Source of the DNA: Corynebacterium afermentans subsp. afermentans
GTDB lineage: Bacteria > Actinomycetota > Actinomycetes > Mycobacteriales > Mycobacteriaceae
DNA: 64,000 bases
Direction: 5' to 3'
Assembly (NCBI RefSeq): GCF_030408355.1
Contig: NZ_CP046606.1
Coordinates: forward strand, 186,001 to 250,000
Below are positions 1-11,613 of this stretch, in pieces (within the stretch, counting starts at the first letter, position 1; the number at the start of each line of letters is the position of its first letter). The notes beneath the pieces were generated by a model. It was not told the DNA's origin. It was given only the letters and a program-made list of their open reading frames with translations, and ran no database searches. The position numbers were made by a program, and so were the translations under genes.

Positions 1-681
1 GACGGCGTACCAGTCGCTTTCGCCCGTGGCGTTGTCGTCGTGCGTGACGGAGGAGCGCACGACGTGGCCGCCGGAGCGGGGGTTGGTCACGGAGTCGCCG
101 GTCCAGCCGGCGCCGGCGGAAACCCAGACGACGTTCGGGTGGTCGTAGGCGATGGAGGTGATCAAAACGTCGTCGCAGTTGGCGACGACGGTGGCCTCCG
201 GGTGGGCCATGACGGCTGCGCGCAGGGCGCGTTCGATGGAGTTGATCTCGCCGACCCGGTCGAGCTGGTCACGGGTGAGGTTGAGCAGTACGAACGCTGC
301 CGGCTGCAAACGTTCGGCCACCTTGGGCACGTGCAGCTCGTCGCATTCGAGGACGATGGCGTCGGCGTCTTTGCCGGCGAGCAGGGCGGAGATGATGCCG
401 GCGTCCATGTTGTCGCCGCCGTCGTTGGTGGCCACGTTGTGCTTGGTGCCGACGGCGCCGGCGAGCATGCGGGTGGTGGTGGATTTGCCGTTGGTGCCGG
501 TGACCAGGACGGCGGGGCGGCCGCCACCGAGGGAGGCCATGATGTTCGGGTCGATCGCTGCGGCGACGAGGCCGCCGATCATGCCGCCGGCTCCGCGGCC
601 GGTGGCGCGCGAGGCGGCCGTGGCCAGGTTGGCGGCGGTGGCGGCTACCGCGGTGCGGATGCGCGAGATGGGTCCTTGCAT
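1..681 (-). CDS. murT: Lipid II isoglutaminyl synthase subunit MurT (3' end outside window)
   Basis: The visible 227 codons are the N-terminal part of a Mur-ligase-fold protein. MurT works with GatD to amidate the glutamate of lipid II. The P-loop GTNGKSTTT lies at about residues 62-70, after a basic, Ala-rich N-terminus, and a Mur-type central domain follows. The N-terminus resembles MurT rather than MurC-F, because the P-loop comes very early and follows an ALA-rich helix. The gene starts 10 bp after the upstream DnaQ-like gene. A TAGCCT -10-like box that overlaps that gene's stop codon, 7 nt before the ATG, would also allow a leaderless transcript. GatD should lie just beyond the left edge; this is inferred from the usual pairing. 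Confidence 0.85.
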   Translation of the reverse strand, partial: MQGPISRIRTAVAATAANLATAASRATGRGAGGMIGGLVAAAIDPNIMASLGGGRPAVLVTGTNGKSTTTRMLAGAVGTKHNVATNDGGDNMDAGIISALLAGKDADAIVLECDELHVPKVAERLQPAAFVLLNLTRDQLDRVGEINSIERALRAAVMAHPEATVVANCDDVLITSIAYDHPNVVWVSAGAGWTGDSVTNPRSGGHVVRSSVTHDDNATGESDWYAV

Positions 682-691
682 GCGGACAAGG

Positions 692-1684
692 CTACTCCGC
701 GGATTCCATCTGGCCGACTAGCCGCGCGAATTCTTCCCCGGAGACGACTGGGATTTCTTTGCGGTGGGCGTGCATGGCTTTTCCGCGCAGCTCAGCGCCG
801 CGCTCCATGGCGTCGGAGACGGCGACGGAGGTTTCGCGGGTGAGCTTTTCGCGGTAGGTCAGCCCTGCGCGCACGCCGGCGTCGATGAGGTCGTCGGGGT
901 CGAGGGCGATGTCGTCAGAGACGACGAACTCCATGCCGCGCAGCAGCCCGCCTTTGCCGAGGCGCCCCGGGTTCGCGCCGACGGCGGGGGCTTTTTCCGC
1001 ATCCACGCGTATCGACGAGCGCTGCAACCCGAATGCGTCCGGCGCCAGATCCTCGGGGTTGAGCTCGACGAGCCCGCCGGGGGCGAGCTGGAGGTGCATG
1101 GCCACCAGTTTCAGGGTTTGGCCGCGTGAGAAGTCCGCTTCGGGCTCGCCGATGCGCTCGGTGGAAGCGGTCGGCGGGGTGGACGCTACGCCGACGAGGT
1201 TGGCCACGGCGTTGATGCGGGTGTCCACCGGGATGTGGCTCTGCCGGCGGGCGGTGGCGAGCAAGTCCACGATCGCGGTTGGCTTGGGGACGTGGCCGAC
1301 ACGCTGGCGGCGCCTGTTGCCGCGGCCGCGGCGCGAACGGTTCGCCCGGGCCGCGGCGTTCATGGCGCGGCGCGCCTCGGAAACAATGTATCCCCAGGTG
1401 ACGGGGGAGTCGTGGGTGACTACCACGCGGCCGTCGAGAAGCTTGTCCAGCGTGCGCAAGAAGCGGGAAAAGCGTGGGGCTTGGGCGAAGTCGTGCGCGG
1501 TCAGGCCGTGGGTGTGGGCGGGGCCGGGATCGGTGGCGGGGTTAACTACGGCGTGGAACTCCTCGCCCACGCGCCCGGCGACGTCGAACGTGACCGCGTC
1601 GATGGTGAGCAGGCGCCCCGTCGACGGGTGAATCCCCGTGGCCTGTGTAAACAGCGCCACGTAGGGGTAGTCGTTCTCAGTCAT
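692..1684 (-). CDS. DnaQ/epsilon-like exonuclease-fold protein with C-terminal BRCT-like domain, catalytic motifs degenerate
   Basis: 330 residues. Residues 5-110 align by eye with the DEDD exonuclease fold of the DNA polymerase III epsilon subunit (ATGIHPSTGRLL, then HGLTAHDFAQAPRF). The metal-binding residues are missing, however: the usual DTETTG is FTQATG and the usual HNAxFD is HDSPVT. Residues 235-325 look like a BRCT domain, with GLLRGMEFVVSDD, a TREKLTRETSVAVSD stretch and a PVVSGEEFARLV end. Family members in corynebacteria are usually annotated as polymerase III epsilon, but nuclease activity is doubtful here. The gene lies directly upstream of murT on the same strand. It starts at the ATG encoding MTENDYPY. 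Confidence 0.75.
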   Translation of the reverse strand: MTENDYPYVALFTQATGIHPSTGRLLTIDAVTFDVAGRVGEEFHAVVNPATDPGPAHTHGLTAHDFAQAPRFSRFLRTLDKLLDGRVVVTHDSPVTWGYIVSEARRAMNAAARANRSRRGRGNRRRQRVGHVPKPTAIVDLLATARRQSHIPVDTRINAVANLVGVASTPPTASTERIGEPEADFSRGQTLKLVAMHLQLAPGGLVELNPEDLAPDAFGLQRSSIRVDAEKAPAVGANPGRLGKGGLLRGMEFVVSDDIALDPDDLIDAGVRAGLTYREKLTRETSVAVSDAMERGAELRGKAMHAHRKEIPVVSGEEFARLVGQMESAE

Positions 1685-1698
1685 CGTTCCAAGGTAGC

Positions 1699-2940
1699 TT
1701 ACGGCTCGGCTACCTCGTACAGGGGCTGATCCAGCCTGGTGTTGGAGCGCACCTTCAGCCCGCCGATGGAGTATTCGTACTGCTGTTGTTGCGGGGCAGG
1801 CGCTGGCGCAGGTGCAGGAGCGGGGGCGGGGGCTGGCGCAGGCTCGGGTGCCGGGGCTGGCGCGGGAGCGGGGGCGGGTGCCTGCTGACGCGGCGCCGGC
1901 GCGGGTGCCGGGGCAGGCGCGGGCGCACGCTGCACCGGGGCTTGCTGTGGCTGCGGGGCAGGCGCGGGCTGCTGGACCTCCACCACCGGCTCCGGGGCCT
2001 TCTCCGGCAGCGCGGTGCTGAACTGAGAGGTCGACTCCGAAGGTTCGGTGGGCTCGGTGGGCTCAGTGGTCGCCGTTGGCTCAGTTGACTCGGTAGAGCT
2101 GCTCGGCTCCGAGACCTCCGTGGTTTCCCGGTACGCCGAGGTGGAGTCGCGCTGCATGCTCGACGGTGAGCTCATCACCACGGTGCCGATGCCAGCCAGC
2201 ACGAGCGCCACGACCGTCGCGGCGATCAGCGGGCCGCGGACCGTGCTCGGCTCGCGCGTGGCGTCCGTCGGGGACTCCTCGGTGTCCGCCGCCAGAGCCG
2301 CGGCTTCCGCGTCCACGGTGGCGAAGAAGTTCGTGCCCGGGTGCGCTACCTCCACCTCGCGCACGACTGGCGGAAGCGGGGAGATAGAGATGTCGTCGCC
2401 TTCGATCGGGCCTGCGATGACGGCTAGTGAGGTGCCGCCTACCACCGCGGTGGTGTAGCCGCGCGCCACCGCGATAAGCCCGCGGTCTTCTAAACGCCGC
2501 AGCGTTGGGGTCAGCGCCTCGCCGGCGGCCGGGTCCAGCTCGCCGACAATGTCGCCGTCGACGCACAGCTCGATGTCGCCGGCATCGTCGAAACCCATCG
2601 ACACCAGCACCTGCGCCGGCGCCTCCACCGGCAGCTCTTCGTGCAGTTCAGCCACGTAGCGCTCGCCAGCGGGCAGCAGTGCCCAAGGCTCGCGCGGCGG
2701 GGTGTTCACTGGCAGCACCTGACCCGCTGGCGGCAGTACAACCGCACCGCCGTCGGTGGCCACCACCGGGGTCACGCCAGCCGCGGCCAGCTGGGCCAGC
2801 TCCGCGTCCTCCACCGAGCCGACGACTTCACCGTCCACCACTACGTCGAGGTCCGGGGTGAGGGTGGCCGAAGGGGCGTCGATAGGCAAACGCTCCACGG
2901 GGAGGCGACGGGTGCCCGCAGGCACCTCGTACATAGCCAT
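1699..2940 (-). CDS. Single-pass membrane protein with Pro/Ala-rich extracytoplasmic tail
   Basis: 413 residues, not assigned to a characterised family. Residues 1-210 are an acidic cytoplasmic domain with two short internal echoes (VVDGEVVGS and CVDGDIVGE, each followed by a helix and a beta strand). One membrane segment follows at about 243-262 (ATVVALVLAGIGTVV). The outside part is Ser/Thr-rich, then a long run of PAPAPAP-type repeats, ending in a short domain around YEYSIGGLKVRSNTRLDQP. This layout suggests a wall-spanning stalk. The ATG at 2940 is preferred over the GTG at 2943 because GGGAGG sits 7 nt upstream of it. The gene lies between leuA and the DnaQ-like gene, all on the minus strand. 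Confidence 0.7.
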   Translation of the reverse strand: MAMYEVPAGTRRLPVERLPIDAPSATLTPDLDVVVDGEVVGSVEDAELAQLAAAGVTPVVATDGGAVVLPPAGQVLPVNTPPREPWALLPAGERYVAELHEELPVEAPAQVLVSMGFDDAGDIELCVDGDIVGELDPAAGEALTPTLRRLEDRGLIAVARGYTTAVVGGTSLAVIAGPIEGDDISISPLPPVVREVEVAHPGTNFFATVDAEAAALAADTEESPTDATREPSTVRGPLIAATVVALVLAGIGTVVMSSPSSMQRDSTSAYRETTEVSEPSSSTESTEPTATTEPTEPTEPSESTSQFSTALPEKAPEPVVEVQQPAPAPQPQQAPVQRAPAPAPAPAPAPRQQAPAPAPAPAPAPEPAPAPAPAPAPAPAPAPQQQQYEYSIGGLKVRSNTRLDQPLYEVAEP

Positions 2941-2996
2941 CACGCAACCTCCCGCTGAAATGTGTGGTCAAGTCACGCAAGTATAGCGCGCGGGGG

Positions 2997-4988
<1,992 letters not shown>

Positions 4989-5840
4989 TCATCGGATGGA
5001 TACGCGTGTAAGCATCGCGGCGGAGACGAGCATTACGCCTATCGACGTCCCAACGGCCGCCCACCCGGCAGCCGAATCAACACGGAAAGATTCGCCGAGC
5101 AAAAACACGCCCAGGGAAAACGCGACGAGCGGCTCGATGATCTTCGACGCCGGAAGCGAGGTGGCCAGGTTGCCCGCGGCGAACGCGTATTGCTGCACGA
5201 CCGTGCCGGCCGTGGCCGCCAGCAGCATGGCCCACAGCTGCCACGTGGCCAGCAGGCCGGGCACGCCGCCGTGGACGAAGCCGTCGACCGCCACTTTGGA
5301 AAACACGGCCTGGTAGCCGTACATGGCGCCGCAGGCTGAGCCGAAGATGAGGGCTTTGGAGGCCGGAGGACGTCGAGAAGCAATGGCGTAGGAGGCCGCG
5401 ATGATCGCGACCGCGGTGCCCACGACAACACCCCACTCCCAGGTGGCGGGGTCGCGCTCGCCGGGCAGCGGGCGGCCGAGTACGACCACCCCGCCCACAC
5501 TCGCGGTCAGCAGCACCGCCCAAAACGCCTCCGCGGTGTGCATGTGGCGCTTGTCCGCCCACGCCGAAAACAGCAACGTGAGCATCAAAGACAGCGCCAG
5601 GATCGGCTGCACCACCAGCAGGGACCCGAATGCCAGCGCCGCCGCCTGGAAGCCGTACGCCACAAACGCGATGCCCATCGACGCCCACCACGCCGGGCGC
5701 TTGATGGACTGCATGGGGGAGTCGTTGTTCTCCCCCTCCGAGGCGCCCGCGCGCATGATGCGGTGGCGCCACACGGTCCCCGCCGCCATGGTCGCGGCCG
5801 AGATCAGCGCGAACGCGACGGCGAGAAAATTGTTGTGCAC
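4989..5840 (-). CDS. DMT-superfamily (EamA-like) membrane transporter
   Basis: 283 residues with about nine to ten hydrophobic segments spread over the whole length, typical of drug/metabolite permeases of the EamA or DUF-type DMT family. The substrate is unknown. Cytoplasmic loops are short and basic, and the C-terminus ends MLTRVSIR. The start is taken at the GTG at 5840 (VHNNFLAVAFALISAA). A TAATAT -10 box lies 8 nt upstream and there is no Shine-Dalgarno sequence, so the transcript is probably leaderless. The gene is divergent from lysC and convergent with no neighbour. Upstream in-frame codons fall inside antisense lysC and are not used. Confidence 0.78.
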   Translation of the reverse strand: MHNNFLAVAFALISAATMAAGTVWRHRIMRAGASEGENNDSPMQSIKRPAWWASMGIAFVAYGFQAAALAFGSLLVVQPILALSLMLTLLFSAWADKRHMHTAEAFWAVLLTASVGGVVVLGRPLPGERDPATWEWGVVVGTAVAIIAASYAIASRRPPASKALIFGSACGAMYGYQAVFSKVAVDGFVHGGVPGLLATWQLWAMLLAATAGTVVQQYAFAAGNLATSLPASKIIEPLVAFSLGVFLLGESFRVDSAAGWAAVGTSIGVMLVSAAMLTRVSIR

Positions 5841-5848
5841 GGTGAATG

Positions 5849-5854
5849 ATATTA
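5849..5854 (-). promoter_or_regulatory. -10 element of the DMT transporter (leaderless)
   Basis: TAATAT on the minus strand, 8 nt before the GTG start, with no ribosome-binding site between them. The distance fits transcription starting at or next to the start codon. Confidence 0.5.
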
Positions 5855-5887
5855 ACTCGAGTGGCTGAAACGGCGGTTTTGGGACGC

Positions 5888-5893
5888 TATTCT
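5888..5893 (+). promoter_or_regulatory. Candidate -10 element of lysC
   Basis: TATTCT lies 37 nt before the lysC ATG, and the transcript would carry a GGAGG ribosome-binding site at 5921-5925. The -35 region is not obvious. Confidence 0.35.
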
Positions 5894-5930
5894 TGAACGC
5901 TGGAATGCACCCAGATCCGCGGAGGTACGA

Positions 5931-7196
5931 ATGGCACTGATCGTTCAGAAATACGGGGGCTCCTCCCTGGAAAGCGCGGAGCGGATCAAGGCCGTCGCCC
6001 AGCGGATCGTGGACACGCGCCGCGCCGGCAACGACGTCGTGGTGGTCTGCTCCGCCATGGGCGACACCACCGACGAACTGCTCGACCTCGCCGCCGAAGT
6101 CAACCCCACCCCGCCCGCGCGCGAAATGGACATGCTGCTCACCGCCGGCGAGCGCATCTCCAACTCGCTGGTGGCCATGGCGGTGCACGCGCTGGGGGAG
6201 AAGGTGCAGTCGTTCACCGGCTCCCAGGCCGGCGTGATCACCACCGAACGCCACGGCAACGCCCGCATCCTCGAAGTCACCCCGGGGCGTGTGCAGGAGG
6301 CAGTCGACGAAGGCAAGATCGCCATCGTCGCCGGCTTCCAGGGTGTGAACCGTGAAACCAAGGACGTGACCACACTCGGCCGCGGCGGCTCCGACACCAC
6401 CGCCGTGGCCCTAGCCGCGGCGATGGGCGCCGACGAATGCGAGATCTACTCCGACGTCGACGGCGTCTACACCGCCGACCCGCGCATCGTGCCCGACGCG
6501 CGCAAGCTGGACAAGCTCTGCTTCGAGGAGATGCTCGAGCTTGCCGCATCCGGGTCCAAGATCCTGGTGTTGCGCAGCGTGGAGTACGCCCGCGCGTTCA
6601 ACGTGCCCATGCGGGTGCGCTCGTCTTACAGCACAAATACCGGCACCCTGGTCGCCGGAGCATTGGAGGATATCCCCATGGAAGAAGCAGTACTTTCCGG
6701 CGTAGCCACCGACGACTCGGAGGCCAAGATCACCATCCTGGGCATCAAAGACGAGGTCGGCGAGGCCGCCAAGGTCTTCCGCGAGCTCGCCGACGGCGAA
6801 GTCAACATCGACATGGTGATCCAGAACATCTCCAACTCGCACGACAACAAGACCGACATCACCTTCACCCTGCCCAAGGCTGACGGCGCGCGCACCATGG
6901 AGAAACTGCGCGTCCTGCAGGCCACCGAGGGCTGGGAGGATTTGAGCTACGACGACCAGATCGGCAAAGTCTCCCTCGTCGGTGCCGGCATGAAGTCCCA
7001 CCCGGGGGTCACCGCCGACTTCTGCGACGCGCTGCGCGACGCCGGCATCAACATCGAGATGATCACCACCTCCGAGATCCGCATCACCGCCGTGGTGCGC
7101 CAGGCGGACGTGGCTGAGGCCGCGCGCGCCATCCACACCAAGTTCGACCTCGGCGGCGACGAGCTGGCCGTGGTATACGCAGGCACCGGACGTTAG
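5931..7196 (+). CDS. lysC: Aspartate kinase (alpha subunit; internal start for beta)
   Basis: 421 residues. The enzyme phosphorylates aspartate, the entry step to lysine, threonine and methionine. The N-terminal kinase domain begins [15 protein letters not shown] and includes the [22 protein letters not shown] region. Two ACT domains follow from about residue 265 and carry the lysine/threonine feedback site. GGAGG stands 5 nt before the ATG. An in-frame ATG at 6678 with its own GGAGGA 7 nt upstream would give a 172-residue beta subunit (6678-7196), as established for C. glutamicum LysC. asd follows after 12 bp, so the two form an operon. Confidence 0.97.
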   Translation: MALIVQKYGGSSLESAERIKAVAQRIVDTRRAGNDVVVVCSAMGDTTDELLDLAAEVNPTPPAREMDMLLTAGERISNSLVAMAVHALGEKVQSFTGSQAGVITTERHGNARILEVTPGRVQEAVDEGKIAIVAGFQGVNRETKDVTTLGRGGSDTTAVALAAAMGADECEIYSDVDGVYTADPRIVPDARKLDKLCFEEMLELAASGSKILVLRSVEYARAFNVPMRVRSSYSTNTGTLVAGALEDIPMEEAVLSGVATDDSEAKITILGIKDEVGEAAKVFRELADGEVNIDMVIQNISNSHDNKTDITFTLPKADGARTMEKLRVLQATEGWEDLSYDDQIGKVSLVGAGMKSHPGVTADFCDALRDAGINIEMITTSEIRITAVVRQADVAEAARAIHTKFDLGGDELAVVYAGTGR

Positions 7197-8234
<1,038 letters not shown>

Positions 8235-8286
8235 CGCGGCGGCGCTGACAAATCCCGCCGCCCGTTTGTGCCGACCAGGCACGATA

Positions 8287-8329
8287 AAGCCCCACTGACA
8301 GATTCCGCCGGGGAACGTCAGTGGGGCTT
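8287..8329. terminator. Terminator between asd and the YkvI-type gene
   Basis: A perfect 13-bp inverted repeat (AAGCCCCACTGAC) with a 17-nt loop. It lies between two convergent genes and the stem ends are A/T-rich on both strands, so it can serve both directions. Confidence 0.75.
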
Positions 8330-8343
8330 CGGCGTTGAAAACA

Positions 8344-9855
8344 CTACAGCTTTGTGGAGCCGGTGCCCTTCGCGGAAACAGCGGTCGAGCCGCCGGTTTC
8401 CTCCACAGCGTCTTCCTCATCGTTGGCGTCGCCGCCCAGGCTGTTGTCCGGCCCGGCGGCCTCTTCGGCCTCCTCTGCGGCGATCATGTCGTCGACGGTG
8501 CGGTCGTTCCACGGCTCGTCGGGGTTGGCCGCGTACTCGTCGGCGGAGACGGGGTCGGTGTAGGAGACGTAGACGACGTCGGAGGGATTGTCGATGTCTT
8601 CCTCCTCGAACTCGCTCTCCTCGTCGTCGATCAGCTCCTGGGCGACTTCCTCTTCGAGGGCCTTGACGAGCTCCTCTTCGTCCACGTTGGACTTGGCGGT
8701 GAGGTACTCCAGCTCGCGCTCGTCGTTTTTGGTGAAGCGCTCGGCCGGGTCCATCTTCTTGCGGGTCAGCTCAAGCGCGCGACGGCGGCGGTCGCCTTCC
8801 TTGCGCAGCTTCGGGATGCCGCGGATCCACGCGAGCGTCATCACGACGATGAGCAGCAGGCCAAGGTAGCCCAGGATCGGGTAGACGGTGGACACGAGCT
8901 GCTGGAAGCCCACGAACGACAGCACGAATCCGATCAGGCAGGCGGAGATGAAGATGATGCGGAACTTGTCTTCGCGGCCGCGGGAGAGGCGCTTGCCCAG
9001 GGCGAAGAACATGCCCAGGCAGGTGGCGAAAATCATGCCGAAGATGACCAGGGACATGATCAGGCCCATGGTGGGGTTGATGTCCGAAATCAGGGCCAGA
9101 AGCGGCATGTCCTGGCCTTCGACGGTGTCGATCTTGACCAGCAGCGCCATGGCCAGCAGCATGAGCATGACCAGGTAGCCGATGCCGCCGAAGAGGCCGC
9201 CGAGGCCGGCTGCGCGGGTGTCTAGCTGGTTGCCGCCGATGACCAGTGCCATGGACACCACGCACATGACGTTCAGGCCGGTGTAGTTCAGTGCGGAGAT
9301 CCACCAGTTGGGCAGGGAGGTGTCCACCTGCGCGGCCGCGGCGTTGAGCGCCTCCCAGTTCGGGTGGGAGTTGATCAGCGTCCAGCCGCAGCCGAAGATG
9401 ACAAAGATCAGCAGAAACGGGGTGAGTGCGCCGATGGCGCCGGTGACTTTGTCCACGTCGAGCATGCCGAATCCGATGGTGGCGGCGAGCATGAGCACCG
9501 CGCCGATCCAGACGGGGATGCCGAACTGCTGGTTCAGGTTGGCGCCGGCGCCGGCGAACATGACAAACCCGATGGAGAACAGGGTGACGATGGTGGCGAT
9601 GTCCAGGATCCAGCCCATCACCTTCGAGGAGATTGAGCCGAGGACTTCCATGTGCTCTTTGGCTTGGAAGAACGAGCCGAGCTGGAGAATGGTCACACCG
9701 GCGATGAGCATGAGCGCGGAGCCCAGGACTGCGCCCCAGAGGCCTTGGGTGCCGAAGGCGGAGAAGTACAGCATCGCTTCCTGGCCGGAGGCGAAGCCGG
9801 CGCCGACGACGGTGCCGATGAAGGCGAATGAAATTAAGAGTGCGTTCTTCAACAT
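8344..9855 (-). CDS. YkvI-type membrane transporter with long acidic cytoplasmic tail
   Basis: 503 residues. The first 340 hold about ten membrane helices with a LISFAFIGTVVGAGFASGQE start, like the YkvI/APC-superfamily group of uncharacterised transporters. After residue 345 comes a hydrophilic tail of about 155 residues, first basic (KLRKEGDRRRRALELTRKK) and then strongly acidic with Glu-rich coiled-coil character (ALEEEVAQELIDDEESEFEEE). The tail is unusual for a small-molecule permease and may bind partners. Substrate unknown. The start MLKNALLIS begins directly at the first helix. Confidence 0.78.
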   Translation of the reverse strand: MLKNALLISFAFIGTVVGAGFASGQEAMLYFSAFGTQGLWGAVLGSALMLIAGVTILQLGSFFQAKEHMEVLGSISSKVMGWILDIATIVTLFSIGFVMFAGAGANLNQQFGIPVWIGAVLMLAATIGFGMLDVDKVTGAIGALTPFLLIFVIFGCGWTLINSHPNWEALNAAAAQVDTSLPNWWISALNYTGLNVMCVVSMALVIGGNQLDTRAAGLGGLFGGIGYLVMLMLLAMALLVKIDTVEGQDMPLLALISDINPTMGLIMSLVIFGMIFATCLGMFFALGKRLSRGREDKFRIIFISACLIGFVLSFVGFQQLVSTVYPILGYLGLLLIVVMTLAWIRGIPKLRKEGDRRRRALELTRKKMDPAERFTKNDERELEYLTAKSNVDEEELVKALEEEVAQELIDDEESEFEEEDIDNPSDVVYVSYTDPVSADEYAANPDEPWNDRTVDDMIAAEEAEEAAGPDNSLGGDANDEEDAVEETGGSTAVSAKGTGSTKL

Positions 9856-9880
9856 AGTGTGATCAGTCTATTCAAAGGTT

Positions 9881-10429
9881 CTACTTGGGCTGGATTTCGC
9901 TTTCGACGACCCACTTGTGCCGCTTCATGGTCATTTCCGGCGAATCGATGTCCACCATGTAGACCGTCTCGTCGGTAGCGGAGTCGATGGTCGCCTCCGC
10001 GCCCTGCATGCCGGACATGTGCTCGGCGGTGATCGTGGCCGTGTCGCCCGCGCCAAGCTTCTCGCTGCCAACACCGTCGAGCTCTTCCTGCACGACCCAC
10101 TTGTGGTTGGTCACCGGGTCGCCGCCGTCCGTGGGGGTGTAGGACACGGCGTAGGCGGTGGTGTCGAAGGCGCCGGAGATGGTTGCGGTGGCGCCGTCCA
10201 TGCCGGGCATGTGGTCGGCGGTGAGCGTGACTTCGGTGCCCACGGGGTAGGTCGGGTCGGCCGCCTCGGCGATGCCGGTCGGGGCAGGCCCGCCGTCCGC
10301 CGGGTGGTCGTGCCCACCGTGGTCAGCGTGCTCTGCGGGGGCGTCGTCGCTTTCCGACGCACACCCAGCCACCGACAGAGCCGTCACCGCCGCAAGGGTG
10401 GTCAGTGCAATTGATCGAAAGATACGCAT
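9881..10429 (-). CDS. Lipoprotein with two DUF1541 (YdhK-like) domains
   Basis: 182 residues. A lipoprotein signal peptide ends in the lipobox VAGC at residues 20-23. A His-rich linker (HADHGGHDHPADGG) follows, then two homologous halves of about 58 residues. Each half has a T-x-T-A-(D/E)-HM-x-GM core and ends in HKWVV. The conserved HMPGM/HMSGM motifs and His-rich linker suggest metal, perhaps copper, binding; this is inference. The gene sits downstream of sigC on the same strand and may belong to the SigC response. DUF1541 proteins have no established function that I know of. Confidence 0.82.
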   Translation of the reverse strand: MRIFRSIALTTLAAVTALSVAGCASESDDAPAEHADHGGHDHPADGGPAPTGIAEAADPTYPVGTEVTLTADHMPGMDGATATISGAFDTTAYAVSYTPTDGGDPVTNHKWVVQEELDGVGSEKLGAGDTATITAEHMSGMQGAEATIDSATDETVYMVDIDSPEMTMKRHKWVVESEIQPK

Positions 10430-10453
10430 GCCTTCAACCCTAGCTCTACCGGC

Positions 10454-10993
10454 CTAGTTACTCCCGGCAACCAGATCCCGTCGGGCGCGGGCCACCCGGG
10501 AGCGGATGGTGCCGACGCGCACGCCTGCGATGCGGGCTGCTTCTTCGTAGGTGTAGCCCATCACCTGCGTCAGGACTAGGGCTTCGCGGCGTTCGGGCGG
10601 CAGCTCGTCGAGAAGCGAGCGTGCGTCGATGACGTCGCCCCAGGTGTTGGGGTTGTCGGGGCTGGGGTTGGCGGCGGCGACATCTTCGTACTCGGTCGCG
10701 GATTTGCGGGGCCGGGCCATGTCGTGGCGCACGGAGTCCACCCAGGCGCGGCGCGCCAGCGACAGGATCCAGGTGCGGGCGGTGGAGCGGGCTTGGAAGC
10801 GCGGCAGGGAGCCGAGCACGCGCAGGTACGTCTCCTGTGTGAGGTCGTCGGCGTGTTGGGGTCCGGCGAGGTGGGCAAGGAGGCGCCACACGTCGTTTTG
10901 GGTGAGCCGGATGAATTCGGTGAGCGCGTGTTTGTCGCCACGGCCGGCGCGCAGTGCCAGGTCCGTGACGTACGCGTCGTCGCTAGTGCTCAC
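10454..10993 (-). CDS. sigC: ECF-type RNA polymerase sigma factor, SigC-like
   Basis: 179 residues with only regions 2 and 4 of sigma-70. Region 2 includes DDLTQETYLRVLGSLPRF and the RTWILSLARRAWVD stretch; region 4 includes YEEAARIAGVRVGTIRSRVARARRDL, a helix-turn-helix. Size and position near asd match C. glutamicum SigC, reported to control the quinol oxidase branch. No anti-sigma factor gene is adjacent. The start is GTG at 10993, and no Shine-Dalgarno sequence is evident. A TAACGT or TAATGA box just upstream may give a leaderless transcript, although readthrough from mrpG, 12 bp upstream, is also possible. Confidence 0.85.
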   Translation of the reverse strand: MSTSDDAYVTDLALRAGRGDKHALTEFIRLTQNDVWRLLAHLAGPQHADDLTQETYLRVLGSLPRFQARSTARTWILSLARRAWVDSVRHDMARPRKSATEYEDVAAANPSPDNPNTWGDVIDARSLLDELPPERREALVLTQVMGYTYEEAARIAGVRVGTIRSRVARARRDLVAGSN

Positions 10994-11005
10994 AAGCTCA
11001 TTACG

Positions 11006-11341
11006 TTAGCGGTTGCGAGGTTCGGCGAAGGTGGTTTTGTCGGAGACGGTCACGCCGTACAGGGAGCGGCCCATGATGAAGGATGCCACGGAGCCGACGA
11101 TCCACACCGCGAAGATGGCCAGCACGGCGCGGATGAAGTCGTTGAGGTCGAAGCCGGTGGTGGTCCAGGAGTGGATGAGCTTGGCCACGATGAGGATGGG
11201 GAAAGCGACGACCACGAGCGGGCCGAGCAGGTTCACGCGCGTCAGGGCGTCGGGGGCGCGCAGCTGCAGGATGGTGGTGGCGACGACGCAGATGGTGGCC
11301 ACGACAACCAGCACGGCGACGATGATTTCGGCGATGGTCAT
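11006..11341 (-). CDS. mrpG: Mrp-type Na+/H+ antiporter subunit G
   Basis: 111 residues with three membrane helices, beginning MTIAEIIVAVLVVVATICVV and containing the RAPDALTRVNLLGPLVVVAFPIL stretch typical of MnhG/PhaG. It is the last gene of a six-gene operon for the hetero-oligomeric cation/proton antiporter. The ATG at 11341 follows the mrpF stop by 2 nt; longer in-frame codons run into mrpF and are rejected. Confidence 0.92.
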   Translation of the reverse strand: MTIAEIIVAVLVVVATICVVATTILQLRAPDALTRVNLLGPLVVVAFPILIVAKLIHSWTTTGFDLNDFIRAVLAIFAVWIVGSVASFIMGRSLYGVTVSDKTTFAEPRNR

Positions 11342-11343
11342 GT

Positions 11344-11610
11344 TTAGCGGCGTCCTCTCGAAATGATTCGGGCCATGGAGATCGTCGGGATCACGCCGCA
11401 CACCAGGCCGGCGAGCAGCGGGATTTCGTAGGCGATGGCGGACGAGTTGAACAGCGTCCACACGAGGAAGATGGCGATCATGGCGTAGAAGATCACGTCT
11501 GCCATCACGGCGCGGGAGAGCTCATCTTTAGTTAGGATGACCCCGGCCAGGGAGATTAGCAGGCTGACCGCCATGATGATCAGGCAGATCTGCATGATTG
11601 TGGTGAACAT
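11344..11610 (-). CDS. mrpF: Mrp-type Na+/H+ antiporter subunit F
   Basis: 88 residues, three membrane helices, with the subunit F signature DELSRAVMADVIFYAMIAI in the second helix region. It follows mrpE after 3 nt and precedes mrpG by 2 nt, so translation is probably coupled. It is a small membrane subunit of the antiporter complex without a catalytic role of its own. Confidence 0.92.
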   Translation of the reverse strand: MFTTIMQICLIIMAVSLLISLAGVILTKDELSRAVMADVIFYAMIAIFLVWTLFNSSAIAYEIPLLAGLVCGVIPTISMARIISRGRR

Positions 11611-11613
11611 GGG

